Shown: positions 5,906-9,590 of the stretch, in pieces | Layout: each line of letters begins with the position of its first letter | Numbering within the stretch: position 1 is the stretch's first letter | From: an uncultured Shinella sp. | Lineage (GTDB): Bacteria > Pseudomonadota > Alphaproteobacteria > Rhizobiales > Rhizobiaceae | NCBI GenBank assembly: GCA_946886325.1 | Contig: CAMPIK010000063.1 | Coordinates: forward strand, 1 to 9,590 | Direction: 5' to 3' | Length of the DNA stretch: 9,590 nucleotides | Position numbers and translations under genes: made by a program | The notes under the pieces: generated by a model | The model's database searches: none | What the model was told of the DNA's origin: nothing | What the model saw: the letters and a program-made list of their open reading frames with translations, nothing else

Positions 5906-5930
5906 GGAACCATGCCCCATCCGACGCGTT
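5906..5930 (+). promoter_or_regulatory. Sigma-EcfG (RpoE2-type) general stress promoter
   Basis: GGAAC at 5906-5910 and CGTT at 5927-5930 are separated by exactly 16 bases. This matches the known alphaproteobacterial EcfG/RpoE2 consensus, GGAAC-N16/17-CGTT. It lies 47 bases before the start of a general-stress-protein-type gene (5978), leaving a leader of roughly 40 bases with the AAAGGA ribosome-binding site. Position, orientation and target type all agree. Confidence 0.75.
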
Positions 5931-5977
5931 CCCGGTCCATCGAATTCATTCCACAGAACGAAACGAAAGGAACGCCC

Positions 5978-6508
5978 ATGTCCAGTCTCAGACAGGCCCG
6001 CGAGAACCCGAAGGAACAGCTCTTCGACGAGATCGACAAGATCCACGCCGGCATGCTCGGCGTCGAAGGCACCCATATGCATATGCAGCCGATGGCGCCG
6101 CAGCTTGACCGCCAGACCAACACGGTCTGGTTCTTCACCCGGACCGATACGGCGATCATCGAAGCGATCGGGACCGGCGCGCGCGCCCATTTCTGCGTTG
6201 TCGGCAAGGATCACGATTATCACGCCTGCCTCGCGGGCCGGCTGGAAGTGCGCAAGGACCCGGTGAAGATCGACGAATACTGGAGCTCGGTCGTCGAGGC
6301 CTGGTTCGATCATGGCAAGGACGACCCGAAGCTCACCATGCTGGCGCTGCATCTTGATGACGCCGAGATCTGGGCCTCCACCGGCAGTTCGCTGAAATTC
6401 GGCTGGGAGATCGCCAAGGCGAACTTCAATCCGGACGAGGAGCCGGATGTGGGCGTCAAGACCCGCGTCACCTTCAGCGACGCGCCGGCTGCCGCACGGC
6501 TAATGTAG
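5978..6508 (+). CDS. Pyridoxamine 5'-phosphate oxidase-like protein, general stress protein 26 family
   Basis: This 176-aa protein has the split-barrel flavin-binding fold of the PNPOx-like superfamily, of the COG3871 'general stress protein 26' type. Diagnostic stretches are THMHMQPMAP (32-41), NTVWFFTRTD (48-57), ARAHFCVVG (69-77) and the YW..VVEAWFDHGKDDPKLTML block (101-122). Members bind FMN or a related cofactor; a true oxidase activity is not assured. The start at 5978 has AAAGGA at 5966-5971. An in-frame ATG at 5882 would add 32 residues without family similarity and would lie upstream of the promoter match at 5906-5930. It is divergent from the MBL-fold gene and ends at a strong terminator shared with glnII. 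Confidence 0.92.
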   Translation: MSSLRQARENPKEQLFDEIDKIHAGMLGVEGTHMHMQPMAPQLDRQTNTVWFFTRTDTAIIEAIGTGARAHFCVVGKDHDYHACLAGRLEVRKDPVKIDEYWSSVVEAWFDHGKDDPKLTMLALHLDDAEIWASTGSSLKFGWEIAKANFNPDEEPDVGVKTRVTFSDAPAAARLM

Positions 6509-6529
6509 CCTGCAAATCCCGTCAAATGA

Positions 6530-6561
6530 AAAGGCCCGCGAGCGGTTGCGCGCGGGCCTTT
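6530..6561. terminator. Bidirectional intrinsic terminator between the stress gene and glnII
   Basis: A perfect 11-bp stem, AAAGGCCCGCG and CGCGGGCCTTT, encloses a 10-base loop. A/T runs flank the GC core on both strands: TTT on the plus strand and TTTT on the minus strand. It sits 21 bases after the plus-strand stop at 6508 and 23 bases after the glnII stop at 6585. Confidence 0.9.
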
Positions 6562-6584
6562 CCGTGCCTTGGGAGGCTTGAACC

Positions 6585-7625
6585 TTAAGCGGCGACCGAA
6601 GCCGAATCGGAGGTCGGGACTTCCGAAATGGTCTTCAGGACCTGCGAAGCGATCTGGTAGGGGTCGCCCTGGGAGTTCGGGCGGCGATCTTCCAGATAGC
6701 CCTTGTAGTCGTTCTTGACGAAGGAGTGCGGAACGCGGATCGAGGCGCCGCGGTCGGCCACACCGTAGGAGAACTTGTTCCACGGTGCCGTTTCGTGCTT
6801 GCCGGTCAGGCGCTTGTCGTTGTCAGGGCCGTAGACGTCGATATGGGCCTGCAGGTTCTTGTCGAACTGCGCCATCAGCGCTTCGAAATAGGCCTTGCCG
6901 CCGACCGTACGCATGTATTCGGTCGAGAAGTTGCAGTGCATGCCCGAGCCGTTCCAGTCGGTATCGCCGAGCGGCTTGCAATGGAACTCGATGTCGACGC
7001 CGTACTTTTCCGTCAGGCGGAGAAGCAGGTAGCGTGCCATCCAGACCTCGTCGGCGGCGCGCTTGGAGCCCTTGCCGAACACCTGGAATTCCCACTGGCC
7101 CTTGGCCACTTCGGCATTGATGCCTTCGTGGTTGATGCCGGCTGCGAGGCAGAGGTCGAGATGCTCTTCGACGATCTCGCGGGCGATGTCGCCAACGTTG
7201 GAATAGCCGACGCCGGTGTAGTACGGGCCCTGCGGTGCCGGGTAGCCGGACTCGGGGAAGCCGAGCGGGCGGCCGTTCTGGTAGAAGAAGTATTCCTGCT
7301 CGAAGCCGAACCAGGCGCCTTCGTCGTCGAGGATCGTCGCGCGGGCGTTCGACGGATGCGGCGTGACACCGTCAGGCATCATGACTTCGCACATGACGAG
7401 AGCGCCGTTGGTGCGGGCCGGATCGGGATAGAGCGCGACCGGCTTCAGCACGCAGTCCGACGAGCGGCCTTCGGCCTGCATCGTGGAGGAGCCGTCAAAG
7501 CCCCAGAGCGGCAGCTGGTCCAGCGTCGGGAACGCATCGAATTCCTTGATCTGGGTCTTGCCGCGCAGGTTCGGCACCGGGGTGTAACCATCGAGCCAGA
7601 TGTACTCGAGCTTGTACTTCGTCAT
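6585..7625 (-). CDS. glnII: Glutamine synthetase type II (eukaryotic-type GSII)
   Basis: GlnII makes glutamine from glutamate, ammonia and ATP in the cytoplasm. It is the second, heat-labile, non-adenylylated glutamine synthetase of rhizobia. The 346-aa protein opens MTKYKLEYIWLDGYTPVPNL, exactly as rhizobial GlnII proteins do. It carries LWGFDGSS (40-47), GAWFGFEQEYFFY with metal ligands E109 and E111, NAEVAKGQWEFQ (E172, E179), NGSGMHCNFST (H230) and DNDKRLTGKHETAPWNKFSYGVADRGASIRVP (E278 and arginines). I chose the start at 7625 because homologues begin MTKYK; a start at 7688 would add 21 unrelated residues. The ribosome-binding site is weak (GAGAGA). Upstream lie a sigma-54 promoter and a divergent GstI-like gene, implying nitrogen control through NtrC at transcription and through GstI at translation. 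Confidence 0.96.
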   Translation of the reverse strand: MTKYKLEYIWLDGYTPVPNLRGKTQIKEFDAFPTLDQLPLWGFDGSSTMQAEGRSSDCVLKPVALYPDPARTNGALVMCEVMMPDGVTPHPSNARATILDDEGAWFGFEQEYFFYQNGRPLGFPESGYPAPQGPYYTGVGYSNVGDIAREIVEEHLDLCLAAGINHEGINAEVAKGQWEFQVFGKGSKRAADEVWMARYLLLRLTEKYGVDIEFHCKPLGDTDWNGSGMHCNFSTEYMRTVGGKAYFEALMAQFDKNLQAHIDVYGPDNDKRLTGKHETAPWNKFSYGVADRGASIRVPHSFVKNDYKGYLEDRRPNSQGDPYQIASQVLKTISEVPTSDSASVAA

Positions 7626-7720
7626 TGCGTTCTCTCTCATCCTTATGATTTGCGAGGTGCGAGATCCTGCGGGGACGGCGCCGATCATCGTGTCGGCCCC
7701 ACAGGCATGACCCTCAACGA

Positions 7721-7736
7721 TGCAGGACTCGTGCCA
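7721..7736 (-). promoter_or_regulatory. Sigma-54 (-24/-12) promoter of glnII
   Basis: On the minus strand TGGCACG, four bases, then CTGCA matches the RpoN consensus TGGCACG-N4-TTGCW with one mismatch. GG and GC are exactly ten bases apart. Transcription would start near 7709, giving a leader of about 85 bases. RpoN promoters need an activator, expected here to be NtrC. The nearest imperfect NtrC-like pair is GCAC-N7-CTGC at 7752-7766, which is too weak to annotate. Confidence 0.9.
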
Positions 7737-8116
7737 GTTTCAGGCTGAGCGGCACGCAATCGCTGCGACAATCCGTCCGGACACGATGAAGAACCGGCCG
7801 CCGGGGCCCGGGCGCCGGGCCGGCACAGGCTTCGAAGCGCAGGTTTTTCAGGCGTTTCCGCATTGGCCGGCATTCGGGAACATGCGGCGGGTCCATTCGT
7901 TCTCCCGGAGGAACTTCGCCTCTGGCGTCAGAATGCCTGTGTCGGTAGAGCCTAAAATAAATTCATATGCACAATAATTAATCGTCTCATTTCTATGCCC
8001 TTGCCTATCCCGGCGCCAAATATTGATATTTTTTTCGGCAAATAGAGCATTTCGTGTGCAGAAGCGCTATATTGATAGGCGAAGTAGAACACCGAGCCTT
8101 GAAGGAGGCGATGCAG
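7737..8116. other. glnII-gstI intergenic regulatory region
   Basis: These 380 bases, between the sigma-54 site and the gstI start, hold no convincing gene. The first part (about 7796-7825) is very GC-rich, with runs such as CCGGGGCCCGGGCGCCGGG. A sigma-EcfG-like site lies at 7877-7901. From about 7950 to 8080 the sequence turns AT-rich (AAAATAAATTCATATGCAC, later TATTGATATTTTTTT), unlike its surroundings, and probably contains the gstI promoter and activator or repressor sites. A TATATT at about 8074-8079 could be a -10 box, but no acceptable -35 box is at the right distance. Confidence 0.6.
7877..7901 (+). promoter_or_regulatory. Second sigma-EcfG-type promoter match, in the gstI upstream region
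   Basis: GGAAC at 7877-7881 and CGTT at 7898-7901 are separated by exactly 16 bases, a full consensus match oriented towards gstI. The predicted start would lie near 7908, about 210 bases before gstI, so the product would be a long gstI leader or a separate small RNA. No short reading frame with a proper ribosome-binding site follows directly. Confidence 0.45.
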
Positions 8117-8320
8117 ATGACAGTCAGTTTTTATCGCGAGTCCGCTCAGATTATCCCGTTTCCTCTGAAAAAACCGCGCTTTACCGCAATGCAACAGGAA
8201 GTGGCCGCAATCCCCGACGTGTGCGCCGAAGCTCTCGACAGCTGCTGGTATCATACCGACGCGATCACCGAGGCCAGCCGGCCGGCCAAACCGTCGCCGA
8301 CCCTCCGTCCGGTCGATTGA
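8117..8320 (+). CDS. gstI: Small protein, likely glutamine synthetase translation inhibitor GstI (DUF2735-like)
   Basis: This 67-aa protein reads MTVSFYRESAQIIPFPLKKP at its start and has DSCWYHTDAITEA at residues 41-53. The R-E-S-A-x-I-x-x-F-P and W-Y-H-x-x-A-I-x-E-A pattern fits the small rhizobial DUF2735-type proteins, recognised from memory. In Rhizobium leguminosarum a 63-aa protein, GstI, encoded upstream of glnII, lowers GSII synthesis at the translational level. Size and position here agree with that, so I infer gstI. The start at 8117 is favoured by AGGAGG at 8103-8108, eight bases away; the in-frame ATG at 8111 is only two bases from it. The gene is divergent from glnII and convergent with the metallophosphoesterase gene. 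Confidence 0.68.
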   Translation: MTVSFYRESAQIIPFPLKKPRFTAMQQEVAAIPDVCAEALDSCWYHTDAITEASRPAKPSPTLRPVD

Positions 8321-8418
8321 GGGCCGAAAAAGCCGGAAATCCACAGCCGGCATAATATTTGGGCAGGTCCGCGATGGCCTGCCGGAGGCGAGTGCCTTCA
8401 ATAGGGCAGATGCCGGAA

Positions 8419-8435
8419 AGCCCTGCCGGAGGGCT
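8419..8435. terminator. Weak hairpin after the metallophosphoesterase gene
   Basis: The inverted arms AGCCCT and AGGGCT surround a five-base loop directly after the minus-strand stop at 8436-8438. On the minus strand the stem is followed by TTCC only, so termination may be inefficient. A second stem, GGCAGG/CCTGCC at 8362-8383, lies further on, between this gene and gstI. Confidence 0.4.
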
Positions 8436-9257
8436 CTACCAGAAGCTTGGCAAAGCCTCGGCAAGCCGCGGCCCGAGCCGCAGCGGCGCAATCTTCTCGG
8501 CTAGCCCCGTCCGGTCGGAAATCTCCACACAGACACCGCAGATCGTCGCGGGGCCGCTTGCGGCCTCGAAGCGGCCTTTCGGCATCTTCGAGATGAAGCG
8601 GTTGAGCGGCTCTTCCTTGTCCATGCCGAGCGAGGAATCGTAGTCGCCGCACATGCCGGCATCCGACATGTAGCCCGTGCCGCCGTTCAGGATCTGGCAA
8701 TCGGCCGTCGGCACATGCGTGTGCGTGCCGACGACGAGGCTCGCGCGTCCGTCGACGAAATGGCCGAAGCACTGCTTCTCGCTCGTCGCCTCGGCGTGGA
8801 AATCGAAGATCGCGGCGTCCGCCTGTTCGCCCAGCGGGCAGGAGGCGAGGATCGCTTCCGCGCTGTTGAAGGGATCGTCGAGTTCCGGATGCATGAAGAC
8901 GCGGCCCATCACATTGGCGACGAGCACGCGCGCGCCGTTGCGGGCGAAATAGAGGTTGGAGCCGCGCCCCGGCGTGCCGGCCGGATAGTTGGCGGGCCGC
9001 AGGAACTGGTCGTGCCGGCCGGCAAAGCCGACGGCCTCCTTCTGGTCCCAGACATGGTTGCCGGTCGTCACCACGTCGGCGCCGGCATTGATGGTCTCGA
9101 CAAAAATGTCCTCGGTGATGCCGAAGCCGCCGGCGGCGTTCTCCCCGTTGACGACGACGAAGTCGAGCTTGAAGTCGGAGATGAGGCCCGGAAGCCTGTT
9201 CCAGACCGCCGTCCGCCCGGTCTTGCCCACCATGTCGCCCAGAAAGAGAAAACGCAT
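8436..9257 (-). CDS. TIGR00282 / YmdB-family metallophosphoesterase
   Basis: This 273-aa protein is a full-length member of the YmdB-type calcineurin-like phosphoesterases. Bacillus YmdB is a 2',3'-cyclic-nucleotide phosphodiesterase that influences developmental gene expression. The dinuclear metal ligands are all visible: D8 in FLGDMVGKTGR, E39 and N40 in VVNGENAAGG, N67 and H68 in TTGNHVWD, H154 in DFHAEATSEK, and H179 and H181 in GTHTHVPTAD. The start at 9257 overlaps the stop of the upstream folate gene by one base (TGATG), with AGGG close by, so the two are translationally coupled. The pair is a recurrent alphaproteobacterial arrangement as far as I recall. Its substrate in rhizobia is not established by the sequence. 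Confidence 0.93.
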   Translation of the reverse strand: MRFLFLGDMVGKTGRTAVWNRLPGLISDFKLDFVVVNGENAAGGFGITEDIFVETINAGADVVTTGNHVWDQKEAVGFAGRHDQFLRPANYPAGTPGRGSNLYFARNGARVLVANVMGRVFMHPELDDPFNSAEAILASCPLGEQADAAIFDFHAEATSEKQCFGHFVDGRASLVVGTHTHVPTADCQILNGGTGYMSDAGMCGDYDSSLGMDKEEPLNRFISKMPKGRFEAASGPATICGVCVEISDRTGLAEKIAPLRLGPRLAEALPSFW

Positions 9258-9590
9258 CAGCCCTGCCAGTTCGTCCCGTTGAAAAACCGCAAGCCGCTCT
9301 CGGTCAGCATCGCATCGAGCGCCACGTCATGCGGTTCGGCCGGTACTGATGCCACTTCCTGGCAGTCGAACGCAATGCCGATCAGCTTCGGGCTCAGACC
9401 CTTTGCCCGTAGCCGGTCGATCGCCCGGTCGTAATGGCCGGCGCCGTAGCCGATGCGATGGCCGGCCGCATCGAAGGCGGAAAGCGGCACGAAAAGGATG
9501 GCCGGATCGAGTTCGGCCGCGTCAGGCCCCGGCCCCGTCGTGCCGAAGCCGGTCTTGATCACCGGCGCGCCGCGCACCAGTTCGCGAAAG
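9257..9590 (-). CDS. 5-formyltetrahydrofolate cyclo-ligase, C-terminal part (cut by window edge)
   Basis: The reading frame is open to the right edge, so the true start lies outside the window. About 110 codons are present. The stretch FVPLSAFDAAGHRIGYGAGHYDRAID is the ATP-binding signature of the family (G-Y-G-x-G-x-Y-D-R). It is followed by LIGIAFDCQEV, VPAEPHDVALDAMLTE, also typical. The enzyme converts 5-formyl-THF to 5,10-methenyl-THF using ATP, returning an inhibitory storage folate to one-carbon metabolism. An internal GTG at 9577 is not the start, because the family sequence continues upstream (FRELVRGAPVIK). Its stop overlaps the start of the metallophosphoesterase gene. In many alphaproteobacteria the 6S RNA gene lies just upstream, which would be beyond the window. 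Confidence 0.92.
   Translation of the reverse strand, partial: FRELVRGAPVIKTGFGTTGPGPDAAELDPAILFVPLSAFDAAGHRIGYGAGHYDRAIDRLRAKGLSPKLIGIAFDCQEVASVPAEPHDVALDAMLTESGLRFFNGTNWQG

Noticed and set aside
6726..7748. 340-codon open frame on the plus strand
   Set aside because: It is antisense to glnII, which has full family support, and covers its promoter. Such long antisense frames are common in GC-rich DNA.
7752..7766. GCAC-N7-CTGC as an NtrC binding site
   Set aside because: Only three of four bases fit in the second half-site, and the position about 50 bases before the glnII start is close for an NtrC enhancer. It is too weak to annotate.
7685..7896. Short minus-strand frames (60-62 codons) upstream of glnII
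   Set aside because: They overlap the glnII promoter and leader and lack ribosome-binding sites. They are best seen as chance frames.
7720..7977. 85-codon plus-strand frame in the glnII-gstI gap
   Set aside because: It begins inside the sigma-54 promoter of glnII, has no ribosome-binding site and shows no recognisable motif.

Overview
The window looks like a chromosomal segment of a Rhizobiaceae-type alphaproteobacterium (Rhizobium/Ensifer/Shinella/Agrobacterium neighbourhood). It is GC-rich. It carries the eukaryotic-type glutamine synthetase GlnII with a sigma-54 promoter, a small divergent GstI-like gene, a sigma-EcfG-type (GGAAC-N16-CGTT) promoter before a general-stress gene, and a paired palindromic intergenic element of the rhizobial mosaic type. 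The genus is inferred from content, not from a database match.

Left part (1-2084, all minus strand): the Holliday-junction operon ruvC-ruvA is split by two tandem, related VapBC-type toxin-antitoxin modules. The transcription order is ruvC, vapB2, vapC2, vapB1, vapC1, ruvA, with gaps of 1-57 bp and one 20-bp overlap. Each module begins with a near-identical 22-bp sequence (19/22) that starts on the stop codon of the preceding gene and carries a TTGAC -35 box. Each then has its own different palindromic operator next to the antitoxin start. ruvA starts 13 bp after the last toxin, so ruvAB expression is probably partly tied to toxin-antitoxin transcription.

Middle (2085-6561): a luciferase-like flavin monooxygenase (+) sits between ruvC and yebC and converges on yebC. 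Between the two is a perfect 31-bp inverted repeat whose arms are themselves hairpins. Next come yebC (-), a secreted DUF6636-like cysteine-rich protein (-), a secreted metallo-beta-lactamase-fold protein with a degenerate HxHxDH motif (-), and a divergent pyridoxamine-phosphate-oxidase-like general stress protein (+) with an exact sigma-EcfG promoter match. A strong bidirectional terminator closes this block against glnII.

Right part (6585-9590): glnII (-) with a near-consensus -24/-12 promoter faces a divergent 67-aa gene that I identify as the likely glutamine synthetase translation inhibitor gstI. The intergenic region of about 490 bp contains the sigma-54 site, a second exact GGAAC-N16-CGTT match and an AT-rich tract. 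The window ends with a translationally coupled minus-strand pair, 5-formyltetrahydrofolate cyclo-ligase (cut by the window edge) followed by a TIGR00282/YmdB-type metallophosphoesterase.

The most unusual piece is the double VapBC insertion within ruvC-ruvA. The two regulatory regions, gstI/glnII and the EcfG sites, are the next most informative. I saw no tRNA, rRNA, CRISPR array, transposase or complete prophage.
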